Program-made: the position numbers and the translations under genes | Source of the DNA: Streptomyces sp. NBC_01445 | Lineage (GTDB): Bacteria > Actinomycetota > Actinomycetes > Streptomycetales > Streptomycetaceae | NCBI RefSeq assembly: GCF_035918235.1 | Contig: NZ_CP109485.1 | Coordinates: 5,815,501-5,879,500 of the forward strand | DNA length: 64,000 nucleotides | Direction of reading: 5' to 3' | In this document: piece after piece, positions 24,201 through 33,271 of the stretch | How positions within the stretch are numbered: the stretch's first letter is position 1 | How the letters are laid out: the number at the start of each line of letters is the position of its first letter | The notes under the pieces: model-generated | Told to the model about the DNA's origin: nothing | Databases searched by the model: none | What the model saw: only the letters and a program-made list of their open reading frames with translations

Positions 24201-26606
24201 GTGGTGGATCAGCTGACGCAGCACGATCCGAGGCGGATCGGCCCGTTCGAGGTCCTGGGACGGCTCGGCGCCGGCGGCATGGGACTCGTCTATCTCGCGC
24301 GCTCGGCATCCGGCCGGCGCGTGGCGATCAAGACCGTGCGGACCGAACTCGCCGAGGACCAGCTCTTCCGCGTCCGCTTCACCCGCGAGGTCGAGGCGGC
24401 CCGCGCCGTATCCGGCTTCTACACGGCAGCCGTCGTCGACGCCGACCCGCGCGCCGCCGTGCCGTGGCTCGCCACCGCCTACGTCCCCGCGCCCTCCCTC
24501 GAAGAAATAGTGAACGAGTGCGGGCCGCTGCCGGCCCAGGCGGTGCGCTGGCTCGCCGCCGGAATCGCCGAGGCCCTCCAGTCCATCCACGGCGCGGGCC
24601 TCGTCCACCGCGACCTGAAGCCGTCGAACGTGCTCGTCGTCGAGGACGGCCCCCGCGTCATCGACTTCGGCATCGCGTCCGGCGTCTCCAACACCCGCCT
24701 GACCATGACGAACGTCGCCGTCGGCACCCCCGCCTACATGTCGCCCGAGCAGGCCAAGGACTCTCGGAGCGTCACCGGGGCCTCCGACGTCTTCTCCCTC
24801 GGCTCCACCCTCGTCTTCGCCGCCACCGGACACGCCCCCTTCCACGGCGCCAACCCCGTCGAGACCGTCTTCATGCTGCTGCGCGAAGGCCCCGACATCG
24901 AAGGACTGCCCGCCGAGCTGCGGCCGCTCATCGAGTCCTGCATGAAGATGGAGGCACCGCTGCGGCCCTCGCCCGCGGACCTCCAGGCCCAGCTCGCCCC
25001 GCACCTCTTCGGCTCCGGCAGCGACGACAGCGGCACCGCGTCCGCCTGGCTCCCCGAGCGCTCCGTCGCGCTCATCGAGGAACGCAGGGGCGGACGGCCC
25101 CCGGTCAAGAGCAGCGGGCCAGGCCGCGGCGGCAGCGGCGGACGGGGCGTGCACGGCGGCGCCCCCGGCCCCATGCCGGCCATGCCTGCCCAGCCCCCCG
25201 GCCCGCCCCCGTCCCACGCCCCCGGCACCGGCGGCTGGCGCCCCGCGCCCGCGCCCGTCGGCACCTCGGGCCTCGCAGCCGACGCCGGGCCCGTACGCCT
25301 GGCCGGGGCGAAGGTCCCGATCGGCCCCGGCCCGCGCGTCGCCGACGCCCGCGCCGCCGCGGTGAAGGCACCGCCTGCCGACGCGGGCCTCGCCGCGTCC
25401 TGGTCCCGCCCCAAACCCGGCGTCAACGGCGCCCCCGATCCCGTGATCCCCGCCCCGGCCCCCGAGGCGGGCGCCGCCTGGCGGCCCTGGCGCTTCCGCA
25501 TGTCGAACGACGTGTGGGGCACCCCGTCCGTGGCCGGCGACCTCGTCTACGTGACCTCTTTCGAGGTGCACGCACTCGACGTGTCCACCGGCCGCCGCCG
25601 CTTCAAGACGCGCGACGTCGCCTGGTCCATGGCCGTGGCCGACGGCCGTATCCACGCCTCCGACGGCCCCACCCTCTACGCACTCGACGCCCGCGAGGGA
25701 CACGACCTGTGGCGGCTGCAGACCGACGCCTGGGTGTACTCCCTCAAGGCCGACCGCGGCACCGTCGTCACCGGCACCCGCGGCGGTGGCGTACAGGCCT
25801 GGGAAGCCGTCAACGGCGACAAGCTGTGGGAGATCACCGGCGCCCAGACCGACTTCGAGTCCCCCGAAGCCGGACCCGTCATCCACGACGGCACCGTCTA
25901 CGTCTGGAAGGACGCCCGGCTGCGCGCGCTGGAGGCCCGTACCGGCGAGGAGCGCTGGTCGTACCCGATCGGCGACGCGGCCTCCTGCGGCGGCGTCCCC
26001 GTCCGCCTCACCCAGGCCTCCGACGGCTACGTCTACGTGGCCGCCGGCACCCGCGTCCTGGCCGTCGACGTCGCGAGCGGCCACGTCCGCTGGCACTTCG
26101 AGGCGCCCGCCGTGTTCCTCTGCCCGCCCGCCTTCGCCCCCGGCCCGGCCGTCACCGGCGGCGGCGTCTACCTCGCCGACCACCTCGGCACCGTCTACGC
26201 CCTCGACGCCACCGACGGCCGCGACCGCTGGCGCATCGCGACGGAACCCCGCCCCTCCTCCATCGAGCCGGTTCTCGTCTCGCACGGCCACGTCCACGTC
26301 GGCAGCGGCCAGGGTCTCTACACCCTCGACGCCGTCACCGGCACGCCCAAGTGGCGCTTCCAGGCGGGCGGCGAGGTCGTCGGCTCACCCGTCGTCGCCG
26401 ACAACCGCATCCACTTCGGCGCCACCGACCACCTCCTCTACACCCTCAAGGCCGACGACGGCCGCCTCCGCTGGAAGCTCGCCACGGGCGGCGAGATCAC
26501 CGGCGCACCCGTGGTCAAGGACGGCGTGGTGTACGCGTGCAGCAAGGACCGCTGCGTGTACGCACTGGACGCGGAAAAGGGCACGGGGACGGCCTCGGCG
26601 CGCTAG
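24201..26606 (+). CDS. afsK: Serine/threonine protein kinase AfsK with PQQ-like beta-propeller
   Basis: The 801-residue protein has an N-terminal Hanks-type kinase domain with a glycine loop [10 protein letters not shown] (residues 22-31), Lys44 in VAIK, the catalytic HRDLKPSN (136-143) and DFG (155-157). A Pro/Gly/Ala-rich linker leads to a C-terminal PQQ-like beta-propeller from about residue 428, with repeated blades such as GRRRFKT and GHDLWRL. Length and architecture match AfsK of Streptomyces coelicolor, which autophosphorylates and phosphorylates AfsR to stimulate afsS transcription. There is no transmembrane segment, agreeing with AfsK being peripheral to the membrane. It starts with tandem GTG codons. 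It converges on afsS/afsR but about 9.3 kb away, an arrangement broken by other genes. Confidence 0.92.
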   Translation: MVDQLTQHDPRRIGPFEVLGRLGAGGMGLVYLARSASGRRVAIKTVRTELAEDQLFRVRFTREVEAARAVSGFYTAAVVDADPRAAVPWLATAYVPAPSLEEIVNECGPLPAQAVRWLAAGIAEALQSIHGAGLVHRDLKPSNVLVVEDGPRVIDFGIASGVSNTRLTMTNVAVGTPAYMSPEQAKDSRSVTGASDVFSLGSTLVFAATGHAPFHGANPVETVFMLLREGPDIEGLPAELRPLIESCMKMEAPLRPSPADLQAQLAPHLFGSGSDDSGTASAWLPERSVALIEERRGGRPPVKSSGPGRGGSGGRGVHGGAPGPMPAMPAQPPGPPPSHAPGTGGWRPAPAPVGTSGLAADAGPVRLAGAKVPIGPGPRVADARAAAVKAPPADAGLAASWSRPKPGVNGAPDPVIPAPAPEAGAAWRPWRFRMSNDVWGTPSVAGDLVYVTSFEVHALDVSTGRRRFKTRDVAWSMAVADGRIHASDGPTLYALDAREGHDLWRLQTDAWVYSLKADRGTVVTGTRGGGVQAWEAVNGDKLWEITGAQTDFESPEAGPVIHDGTVYVWKDARLRALEARTGEERWSYPIGDAASCGGVPVRLTQASDGYVYVAAGTRVLAVDVASGHVRWHFEAPAVFLCPPAFAPGPAVTGGGVYLADHLGTVYALDATDGRDRWRIATEPRPSSIEPVLVSHGHVHVGSGQGLYTLDAVTGTPKWRFQAGGEVVGSPVVADNRIHFGATDHLLYTLKADDGRLRWKLATGGEITGAPVVKDGVVYACSKDRCVYALDAEKGTGTASAR

Positions 26607-27364
26607 GGCTTGTCGGTCGGCCTGTCACCCGGGTGCCGGCCAGGCTGCTCACCCGGCTGCTCGTAGGGCTCGGTCGGCCTGTCGCGAGGCTGCTCGCCCG
26701 GCTGCTCGTACGGCGCCGTGTCGTCGTGCCGCCGCTCCTCCTCGTACCGCTCGTCCTCGTAAGGCGGCTCCTCGTAAGGGGGATCCGGATACGGGGGCTG
26801 CTCGGCGTACGGCTGCATCGGGCCCTCCAGCGTGTGCTGGGGACCGTCGAGCGTGGGTGCCGGCGGCGGGACGGGGTCGGTGAAGTGCGTGGGCTCCGGG
26901 CCGCTGTCACCGGCGTACCCCTGGTCCGCGTCAGCGGGGAGCCGCTTCTGCCGCCCGCTCATCACGGCCGCACCCAGCAGCAGCAGGACGCCGCCGACGG
27001 CCGCGCCGGCCACCCCCACACCGAGCCCGGAACCGTCACCGGCCACCACCATCCGCCCCTCCGCCTGCCCCACCCGCACCATCCACAGCACGGTGAACGC
27101 GAGCACCACCACGCCCGCGAACGCGACGAGCAGCCGCGACCGCAGTACGAGTCCGATCAGCGTCGCGGCGGCGGCCACCGCGAACGGCAGCAAGAGGGAA
27201 CCGAACAACTCCGCACGCGCGTCCGTCACTCCGGCACCCGAGAACAGGTCACCGAGGCGGTAGTAGCGCCCGTGACGGCCGTCGTACCACGCACGGAAGG
27301 GGCTGGAAACGGCGGCCGTCGCTCCGAGGAGAGCGAGGATCGACCCAAGGACGTTGCGGACCAT
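26603..27364 (-). CDS. Membrane protein with proline/glutamate-rich cytoplasmic or surface tail
   Basis: The 253-residue protein has four predicted membrane segments in its first 135 residues ([69 protein letters not shown]). A charged, low-complexity tail with [20 protein letters not shown] and YEQPGEQP repeats follows. The N-terminal loop with [13 protein letters not shown] is a conserved pattern in actinobacterial membrane proteins of unknown function. It overlaps afsK tail to tail by 4 bases, so the two are convergent without an intergenic terminator. No role is known. Confidence 0.82.
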   Translation of the reverse strand: MVRNVLGSILALLGATAAVSSPFRAWYDGRHGRYYRLGDLFSGAGVTDARAELFGSLLLPFAVAAAATLIGLVLRSRLLVAFAGVVVLAFTVLWMVRVGQAEGRMVVAGDGSGLGVGVAGAAVGGVLLLLGAAVMSGRQKRLPADADQGYAGDSGPEPTHFTDPVPPPAPTLDGPQHTLEGPMQPYAEQPPYPDPPYEEPPYEDERYEEERRHDDTAPYEQPGEQPRDRPTEPYEQPGEQPGRHPGDRPTDKP

Positions 27365-27506
27365 GCGCAGCCTCCTGAGTGCGGCCCGGTTCGGCTCTCG
27401 GTCCCGACGCTACGCCGGGAGCACACCCCTCGCCACGCGGCGCTGCTACGGTGTCGGGTCGCCAAAAGGAACGCACGGATCACCATATTTTCGGGGGAGC
27501 AGAAGG

Positions 27507-28100
27507 ATGCTGCGACGAGGACTGAAGCTCACGGCACTGGCGGCCGTGGTCGTACTCGCACTGACCGGATTCTCGACGGGCCGCGGTCACGGTTCGGGCA
27601 AGAGCAGGGGGCACAGCAGCAGTAGCAGCGGAGGCGGCTGCTCCAGCTCGAAGCAGAACCACAGCGGATCGTCGTCGAGCACGACAGGCGGTTCGAGCTA
27701 CGACGATGACGACGACTCGTACGGCAGCTCCAGCTCGGGCTCCTCGGGCTACACGTCGGGCGGCAGCAGCTACAACAGGCGCCCCACCCGCACCCCCAGC
27801 ACCTCCAGCACCTCGGGGAGCGGCCGGAGCGCCGACATCACGGCGAAGGTCCTCAAGTGCGCGGGCAAGGACTCCCCGTACGCGTCCGTCGAGCTCAGGA
27901 ACCGCGGCGGCCGGGAAGGCCGCTACAACCTCACCATTCACTTCCAGGACGCGAGCGACATCACCGTCATCGACGGCAGCACGACCGTCACCGTCCCGGC
28001 CAACGGCACGAAGGTCGCCAAGGTGAAGCCCGGCGGCGGCGCGGACCTGCTCCAGTCCATCGACCACTGCCAGCTCGACGGCGCCCCTGCCCCGAGCTGA
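27507..28100 (+). CDS. Secreted Ser/Gly-rich protein
   Basis: The 197-residue protein starts with MLRRGLKLTALAAVVVLALTG, a Sec signal peptide, then a long Ser/Gly/Asp-rich linker with an acidic patch DDDDDSYGSSSSGSSG. A compact C-terminal domain of about 90 residues follows (SADITAKVLKCAGKDSPYASVELRN ... HCQLDGAPAPS) with two cysteines that could pair. The C-terminal part looks like an immunoglobulin-like beta sandwich found in many Streptomyces secreted proteins. The start at 27507 follows GGGGGAG. The linker resembles a cell-wall-spanning spacer. Confidence 0.8.
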   Translation: MLRRGLKLTALAAVVVLALTGFSTGRGHGSGKSRGHSSSSSGGGCSSSKQNHSGSSSSTTGGSSYDDDDDSYGSSSSGSSGYTSGGSSYNRRPTRTPSTSSTSGSGRSADITAKVLKCAGKDSPYASVELRNRGGREGRYNLTIHFQDASDITVIDGSTTVTVPANGTKVAKVKPGGGADLLQSIDHCQLDGAPAPS

Positions 28101-28119
28101 GGCGCTTCCCCGCCGCCGG

Positions 28120-28893
28120 TCACCGCACCCGGAACCCGCCCGGCCGCCGGGCGGCGAACAGCTCCGCCTGCCGCTCCGGAGGCAGATTTCCCAGGGCGAT
28201 CAACTGCGGCGCGTGCGCGAGGGCCTGCGTGCGCGCCGCCTCCTTGGCCGCCCACACCGCCCGCACCGTGCCCTGCACGGCCTCGGTCGGATACGACGCG
28301 ATCGTCTCGGCGCAGCGCACCGATGCCGCCAACACACCGCCGGGTGCGGTCAGTTCGGACACGAGCCCGGTCTCGTGAGCGCGCCGGGCCGAGATCCGCT
28401 CGGCGGTCCCCATGAGCGCCATCCGAGCCACCTCGCCGAACGGCATGCGCTGGGCGAGGTAGATGGTCTCGTAGGCGCTGACCATGCCGTAGGTCGTATG
28501 CGGGTCGAAGAACGTGGCGCTCTCGTCGGCCACGACGAACTCGCTCTCGCCGATGAGATAGAACGCCCCGCCGCACGCCATCCCGTTGACGGCGGCGACG
28601 ACGGGCTTCCACAGGTCATTGGCCTTCGGCCCGACCGCGACGAGCGGATCGTCGATGCTGTACGGGGAGTGCGGCTGCGGCACATCGGCGTCGCGGTCGA
28701 TCCCCGTACAGAAGGCCCGCTCACCGGCGCCGGTGATGACGACGGCGCGCACGGAGTCGTCGAACCTGAACCCCCGCCACACAGCGGCGAGTTCATCGGC
28801 GGTCGCCAGGTCGATCGCGTTGTGACGCTCGGGCCGGTCGAGCGTGACGACCGCGACCCCGCTCTCCTTGTCGGTCTCGACGCGCACGCTCAC
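28120..28893 (-). CDS. Enoyl-CoA hydratase/isomerase family protein (second)
   Basis: The 257-residue crotonase-fold protein shows GVAVVTLDRPERHNAIDLATADEL, then GERAFCTGIDRDADV and NGMACGGAFYLIGESEFVVADESATF in the oxyanion-hole regions. The usual hydratase Glu pair is not obvious; the equivalent loop reads HTTYGMVSAYETIYLAQRM, so it may be an isomerase or a hydratase for an unusual acyl-CoA. It begins with GTG overlapping the DUF35 stop (GTGA), so it is translated with DUF35 as one unit. The pair probably acts with the Ltp2-like protein upstream on the same strand. Confidence 0.88.
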   Translation of the reverse strand: MSVRVETDKESGVAVVTLDRPERHNAIDLATADELAAVWRGFRFDDSVRAVVITGAGERAFCTGIDRDADVPQPHSPYSIDDPLVAVGPKANDLWKPVVAAVNGMACGGAFYLIGESEFVVADESATFFDPHTTYGMVSAYETIYLAQRMPFGEVARMALMGTAERISARRAHETGLVSELTAPGGVLAASVRCAETIASYPTEAVQGTVRAVWAAKEAARTQALAHAPQLIALGNLPPERQAELFAARRPGGFRVR

Positions 28894-29342
28894 GGCCGCT
28901 CCAGAACCCAGCGCGGCATCGTCACACCGTCGACGTCGGTGAAGGCGACCTGCACCTTGGCGCCGATGCGCAGCCGCGCGGGGTCGACGGAGTTCAGGGC
29001 CGCGTCGGCGGAGGCCACCAGATTCCCGACGAGCCGGATCCGCGGGGCGTCGGCCAGCTCGACGATGATCGCGTTGTACGGGGCGACGGCGGCGTACGCG
29101 GGCAGCAGCGGCGGATGTGGAACGACGTAGGACCAGATCCGCCCGCGCCCGCTCATGAGTCGCCACTCACTCTCGAACGACCCGCAGTGCGGGCAGCACG
29201 GACGAGGCGGAAACCGCAGCTCACCGCAGGTGGGGGAGGCGCAGGACTGGATGCGGAGCTGGGATTGGGCGGCGTAGTGCCAGAAGGGTGCACCGTCGTC
29301 ATCGATGACAGGTGGCAGATAACAGATTTCAGATTCTGTCAT
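28890..29342 (-). CDS. Zn-ribbon/OB-fold protein, DUF35 family (second)
   Basis: The 150-residue protein has a zinc ribbon (CASPTC at 34-39 and CCPHC at 49-53) followed by an OB fold (GRGRIWSYVVPHPPLLPAYAAVAPYNAIIVELAD). It is typical of the accessory domain that binds Ltp2-type aldolases and acyl-CoA ligands. It lies next to an enoyl-CoA hydratase and 88 bp downstream of an Ltp2-like gene, recalling the actinobacterial chsH2/ltp2 arrangement, except that no MaoC-like ChsH1 half is present. Its start codon is embedded in a 12-base direct repeat (see repeat at 29337). Confidence 0.9.
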   Translation of the reverse strand: MTESEICYLPPVIDDDGAPFWHYAAQSQLRIQSCASPTCGELRFPPRPCCPHCGSFESEWRLMSGRGRIWSYVVPHPPLLPAYAAVAPYNAIIVELADAPRIRLVGNLVASADAALNSVDPARLRIGAKVQVAFTDVDGVTMPRWVLERP

Positions 29343-29376
29343 TGGTCAATCCAACTTCCCTCTTTGTCATTGGTCA
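29337..29376. repeat. Direct repeat TGTCATTGGTCA at the DUF35 start
   Basis: The 12-mer TGTCATTGGTCA occurs at 29337-29348 and again at 29365-29376, 28 bp apart. The first copy overlaps the ATG of the DUF35 gene; the second lies in its leader. Confidence 0.6.
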
Positions 29377-29430
29377 GTGCAACGCCGTGAGCCGGACTCC
29401 GTGAGTCCATCCCCGCCCCGCCTCCGCCCC

Positions 29431-30582
29431 TCACGCCCCCCGCAGCAGCAATGCCGACGTAGGTACCCCCTCGCCCGCCGTCACCAGGCATGTCCCCGCG
29501 TCCGGTACCTGCGCCGTGCCGATGCCGCGTAGCTGTTTCACGCCTTCGTTGATCAGGTTGAAGCCGTGGACGTACGCCTCGCTGAGGCCGCCGCCGCCCG
29601 TGTTCAGCGGCAGGCGTCCGCCGATCTCCAGCGCCCCGCCCTCCGTGAACGCCCCGCCCTCGCCCCGCCCGCAGAACCCGTACCCCTCCAGGGACAGCGG
29701 GATCAGTGGCGTGAACGCGTCGTAGATCTGGGCGACGTCCACGTCCTCCGGCCCGAAGTCGGCCTGTTTCCACAGGTGTCGGGCGGCGGTCCAGGCCGGA
29801 CCCGTCAGCGGATCGTCGTTCCAGTAGTTGACCATCCCGTGGTGCTGGGACGGCAGCCCCTGCGCGACCGAGTGCACGTACACCGGCTTCTGGCGGCAGT
29901 CGCGCGCCCGCTCGGCGGAGACGATGACGCACGCCAACGCGCCGTCCGTCTCCAGGCAGTTGTCGAAGAGGCAGAGCGGCTCGCTGATCATGCGGGCCGT
30001 CATATACATGTCGCGCGTCAGCGGCCGCTCGTACATCATCGCGGCCGGGTTCTGGTTGGCGCGGTTGCGGCAGGCGAGCGCGACGTTGAAGAGGTGGTCC
30101 CTGGTCGCCCCGTACTCGTGCATGTAGCGCCGCGCGAGCATCGCGATCTCGTCGGCGGGGCGCAGCAGCCCGTACGGGCGGGTCCACTGTGCCGGCGTCG
30201 GCAGCTGGACGGCCGTGTTCTTCCACGGGCGCGGCCCCGACCCTCGTTTGCGCGAGCGCCAGGCGACCCCGACACTCGCCTGCCCCGTGGCGACGGCGCC
30301 GGCCAGGTGCGCGACCGTCGCGCACGATCCGCCGCCCCCGAATCCGACCTTGCTGAAGAAGGTCACGTCCCCCGCGCCGACGGCCTTGGCGACCTCGACC
30401 TCGTCGGTCTCCTCCATCGTGTACGAGGCGAAGGCGTCGACCTCGGACGGCGCGATCCCGGCGTCGTCGAGCGCGGCGAGAATCGCCCGGCACGCCAACG
30501 TCTTCTCACTCTCGGGGAGTTGTTTGCCGAAGGGCGTCTGCCCGATCCCCACTATGGCCGTCGCGTCCTTGAGCCCCGCCAT
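29431..30582 (-). CDS. Ltp2-like thiolase-fold protein (putative acyl-CoA aldolase)
   Basis: The 383-residue protein aligns by eye with mycobacterial Ltp2, the retro-aldolase of cholesterol side-chain degradation. Shared marks are AIVGIGQTPFGK, VTFFSKVGFGGGGSCATVAH (Ltp2 has TFFSKIHYGGGAACATVQH), RRYMHEYGATRDH, GYGFCGRGEGGAFTEGGALEIGGRLPLN and GEGVPTSALLL. As in Ltp2, the canonical thiolase Cys position is not a Cys. I infer a carbon-carbon cleaving aldolase working with a DUF35 partner, the nearest being at 28890. It diverges from the FadD3-like ligase, with two operators between them, 49 and 76 bp upstream of its ATG. Confidence 0.9.
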   Translation of the reverse strand: MAGLKDATAIVGIGQTPFGKQLPESEKTLACRAILAALDDAGIAPSEVDAFASYTMEETDEVEVAKAVGAGDVTFFSKVGFGGGGSCATVAHLAGAVATGQASVGVAWRSRKRGSGPRPWKNTAVQLPTPAQWTRPYGLLRPADEIAMLARRYMHEYGATRDHLFNVALACRNRANQNPAAMMYERPLTRDMYMTARMISEPLCLFDNCLETDGALACVIVSAERARDCRQKPVYVHSVAQGLPSQHHGMVNYWNDDPLTGPAWTAARHLWKQADFGPEDVDVAQIYDAFTPLIPLSLEGYGFCGRGEGGAFTEGGALEIGGRLPLNTGGGGLSEAYVHGFNLINEGVKQLRGIGTAQVPDAGTCLVTAGEGVPTSALLLRGA

Positions 30583-30630
30583 CGCAAGCCACCTCCGCGC
30601 GTCGTGATGCCACCACGATCGTCCCGTCTG

Positions 30631-30645
30631 CTGACAGCGCGTCAG
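30631..30645. promoter_or_regulatory. Palindromic operator, site 8
   Basis: CTGACAGCGCGTCAG has intact outer halves. It lies between divergent Ltp2-like (30582) and FadD3-like (30706) genes. Confidence 0.68.
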
Positions 30646-30657
30646 GCTACCGTTAAT

Positions 30658-30672
30658 CTGACGGATAGTCAG
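30658..30672. promoter_or_regulatory. Palindromic operator, site 9
   Basis: CTGACGGATAGTCAG is a second copy 27 bp from site 8. It is 34 bp upstream of the FadD3-like ATG. Confidence 0.68.
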
Positions 30673-30705
30673 CTACGGGTCGGCTACGGGTGTGGAGGTC
30701 GTGCG

Positions 30706-32289
30706 ATGCGCGGGGACCTGGAGTGGGGCACCGTTCCCCAACTGGTGCGTGCGGCAGCCGAACGGTACGGGGAGCGTGAGGCCGTCGTCGAGGGCCGTAC
30801 GCGCATCTCGTACGCGGAACTCGGCGACCGCGTCGAACGAGCCGCCGCCGCGTGCATCGCGAGCGGCGTCGAGACGGGTGACCGGGTGGCGATCTGGGCG
30901 CCCAACACCCTCGACTGGATCGTCTCCGCCCTTGGCGCGGTGAGCGCGGGCGCGGTCCTGGTCCCGCTCAACACCCGCTTCAAGGGTACGGAGGCGGCCT
31001 ACATCCTGGCCCGCTCCCGCGCGAAGCTCCTGTTCGTGACGGGTACGTTCCTCGGCACGTCGTACGTTGCATCCCTGCGCCGGGCAAACGCCGAACTCCC
31101 GCACCTGGAACAGGTAGTTGTCCTCGCCGACACGGCCCCGGACACCTCCCCCGCCGAAGATGACCCGCGCGTGTGGCGGACCTGGAAGGACTTCCTGGCG
31201 GGCGGCGAGGGAATATCGGGCGAGACGGTCCGGGCCCGCGCGGCGGGAATCGCCCCGACCTCCCTCTCCGACATCATCTTCACCTCGGGCACCACGGGCC
31301 GCCCCAAGGGCGCGGTGATCACCCACGCCCAGACCCTGCGCGGCTACGCGATCTGGTCCGACCTCGCCGGCCTCCGCGAAGGCGACCGCTACCTCATCGT
31401 GAACCCGTTCTTCCACACCTTCGGCTACAAGGCGGGCATCATCGCCAGCCTGATGCGCGGCGCGACGATGGTCCCGCAGCCCGTCTTCAACGTGGATACG
31501 GTCCTCGCCAACATCGCCGCCGAACGCATCTCCGTACTCCCCGGCCCGCCCACGCTCCACCAGTCACTCCTGGACCATCCGAACCGCACCTCCCACGACC
31601 TGTCGGCGCTACGACTCGTGGTGACGGGCGCGGCGGTGGTCCCCCTCCAGCTCGTCGAGCGCCTCCGCTCCGAACTCCACATCGACACCGTCCTCACCGC
31701 ATACGGCCTCTCCGAGGCGAGCGGCATCGTGACGATGTGCCGCCGCGGCGACGAGGCGTCGGTGATCGCGTCGACGTCAGGCCGGGCGATACCCGACACG
31801 GAAGTACGCGTGGACTCGCCCGGCCCCGGCGAACCCGGCGAGGTCCTGGTCCGCGGCTTCAACGTCATGAGCGGCTACTTCGAGGACGAGGACTCGACGC
31901 GCGAGGCGTTCACGGAGGACGGCTGGCTCCGGACGGGCGACGTGGGCGTGCTGTCCGACTCGGGAAACCTCCGTATCACCGACCGCATCAAGGACATGTT
32001 CATCGTCGGCGGCTTCAACGCCTACCCGGCCGAGATAGAGCAGCTCCTCGGTCTCCACCCGCACGTGGCCGACGTCGCCGTGATCGGCGTCCCGGACGGA
32101 CGGCTCGGCGAGGTCGGCAAGGCGTACGTCGTACGGCGCCCGGGCTCCGTCCTCACGGCCGACGACCTGATCGCCTGGTCCCGCCGCGAGATGGCGAACT
32201 ACAAGGTGCCGCGAGAAGTGGACTTCGTGCCCGAACTCCCGCGCAACGCGAGCGGGAAGGTGGTGAAGGGGGAGTTGCGGGGCCGGTGA
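30706..32289 (+). CDS. FadD3-like AMP-forming acyl-CoA ligase
   Basis: The 527-residue ANL-superfamily ligase has the AMP-binding motif FTSGTTGRPKGAVITH, the PFFHTFGYKAGI and LTAYGLSEASGIVTMC segments, GNLRITDRIKDMFIVGGFNAYPAEIE and the C-terminal Lys motif NASGKVVKG. These stretches resemble mycobacterial FadD3 (the ligase for the steroid-derived acid HIP) more closely than generic fatty-acid ligases. The similarity includes ERISVLPGPPTLHQSLLDHP and VTGAAVVPLQLVERL. The start at 30706 follows GTGGAGG. It is the obvious entry enzyme of the regulon: acid plus ATP plus CoA gives acyl-CoA. I do not name it fadD3 because the other HIP genes are absent. Confidence 0.92.
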   Translation: MRGDLEWGTVPQLVRAAAERYGEREAVVEGRTRISYAELGDRVERAAAACIASGVETGDRVAIWAPNTLDWIVSALGAVSAGAVLVPLNTRFKGTEAAYILARSRAKLLFVTGTFLGTSYVASLRRANAELPHLEQVVVLADTAPDTSPAEDDPRVWRTWKDFLAGGEGISGETVRARAAGIAPTSLSDIIFTSGTTGRPKGAVITHAQTLRGYAIWSDLAGLREGDRYLIVNPFFHTFGYKAGIIASLMRGATMVPQPVFNVDTVLANIAAERISVLPGPPTLHQSLLDHPNRTSHDLSALRLVVTGAAVVPLQLVERLRSELHIDTVLTAYGLSEASGIVTMCRRGDEASVIASTSGRAIPDTEVRVDSPGPGEPGEVLVRGFNVMSGYFEDEDSTREAFTEDGWLRTGDVGVLSDSGNLRITDRIKDMFIVGGFNAYPAEIEQLLGLHPHVADVAVIGVPDGRLGEVGKAYVVRRPGSVLTADDLIAWSRREMANYKVPREVDFVPELPRNASGKVVKGELRGR

Positions 32290-32299
32290 GGCCGTGTGC

Positions 32300-32333
32300 T
32301 GCCGCAGCCGCTCGATCCGGCGGGCAGCGGCAG
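32300..32333 (+). terminator. Weak hairpin after the FadD3-like gene
   Basis: CTGCCGC (32300-32306) pairs perfectly with GCGGCAG (32327-32333), 11 bp beyond the stop. A short frame running through the same region is treated under findings. Confidence 0.35.
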
Positions 32334-32438
32334 GGTCCCGGTGATGGAGAACTGGCGCATCCTGCACTGGGCAGCGAACAACAAGGCGGACCCGGGTAAC
32401 GCCGCCTGAGCCTTCGGCCCCCTGAGCGGCACGGCCGG

Positions 32439-32912
32439 CTACCGCGCGCTGTCCGGTGTCCAGCGAAGCGTCATGTCGGGCAGGTTCTCCATATTGCGAT
32501 CACCATCGCTGGTGTCGAGGACGGTGAAACCGTGGCGCTTGTAGAAGGCCCGGGCATCGGTGTTCTGCTGAAAGACGTGCAGGGACACCCCCTCAGGACT
32601 GTGCCGCCTCACCTCATCGAGCAGTAGCGTGCCGATTCCCTGCCGACGGACGTCCGGACGCAGATAGAGGTGTTCGAGCACGTCGCCGTCGAGAGCCGCA
32701 TAGCCGGCGATCTCCGCATCACGCTCCGCGACCCAGGTACGACATTGCTTGAGCAGGGTGTCCCGGATCCATCGGGTCACCTGCTCGTGATCCCGCTTCT
32801 GCGGGGGCAGATAGGGCATGGTCGCCGACCGAGAGGCCAAGTGGATGCGGGCGATCACGCCTGCATCCGCCTCCGCCGCGCATCGGATACGAGTCTTGCC
32901 GTCATCGCTCAC
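32439..32912 (-). CDS. GNAT family N-acetyltransferase
   Basis: The 157-residue acetyltransferase shows IRCAAEADAGVIARIHLASR at the N-terminus, a GYAALDGDVLEHLYLRPDVRRQGIGTLLLDEVRRHSP core in which RRQGIG is the acetyl-CoA loop, and an ending FYKRHGFTVLDT. The substrate is unknown. It stands between the FadD3-like gene and the HTH/DUF397 pair, with no sign of co-transcription with either. Confidence 0.87.
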   Translation of the reverse strand: MSDDGKTRIRCAAEADAGVIARIHLASRSATMPYLPPQKRDHEQVTRWIRDTLLKQCRTWVAERDAEIAGYAALDGDVLEHLYLRPDVRRQGIGTLLLDEVRRHSPEGVSLHVFQQNTDARAFYKRHGFTVLDTSDGDRNMENLPDMTLRWTPDSAR

Positions 32913-33064
32913 GTCGGGAACCTACAAGGCCGGCCAGGACTCGATCCAGCGGTTAACCCGCTGAAGCGGGACGGGCGGGGATCGGCGGATATGGGTCAGG
33001 GAGGGGGCGCTGTGGCAAGGGCTGGGTGGCCGGGATCTGCCGATCACTGCTCTCTCGCTGAGCG

Positions 33065-33271
33065 TCAGCGCTTCAGATCGGCTACGAAGGCTGCCCAGGC
33101 GGGGGTACGGAAGAGGAGGACGGGGCCTCCGGAGGGGGCGGTTTTGGAGTCCCGGACGGGCACGAGGGCGGGGTGGCCTTGGGCTACCTCGACGCATTCG
33201 CCCCCCGTTCCGTTGCTGTAGCTGCTCTTACGCCAGTGGGCGGCGCTCAAGTCGATCTCAGTGCTTGCCAT
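33065..33271 (-). CDS. DUF397 domain protein
   Basis: The 68-residue protein follows the DUF397 pattern: AHWRKSSYSNGTGGECVEVA, VPVRDSKTAPSGGPVLLFRTPAWAAFV. These small proteins almost always accompany Scr1-type HTH regulators in Streptomyces and likely interact with them. The first codons overlap the 3' end of the HTH gene by 14 bases, a strong sign of one regulatory module. Confidence 0.9.
   Translation of the reverse strand: MASTEIDLSAAHWRKSSYSNGTGGECVEVAQGHPALVPVRDSKTAPSGGPVLLFRTPAWAAFVADLKR

Noticed and set aside
22986..26297. A 1103-residue open frame on the minus strand across the VOC and afsK genes
   Set aside because: It is antisense to two well-supported genes. Its composition is the Gly/Ala/Asp/Val-rich noise expected opposite GC-rich coding DNA, and it has no domain motifs.
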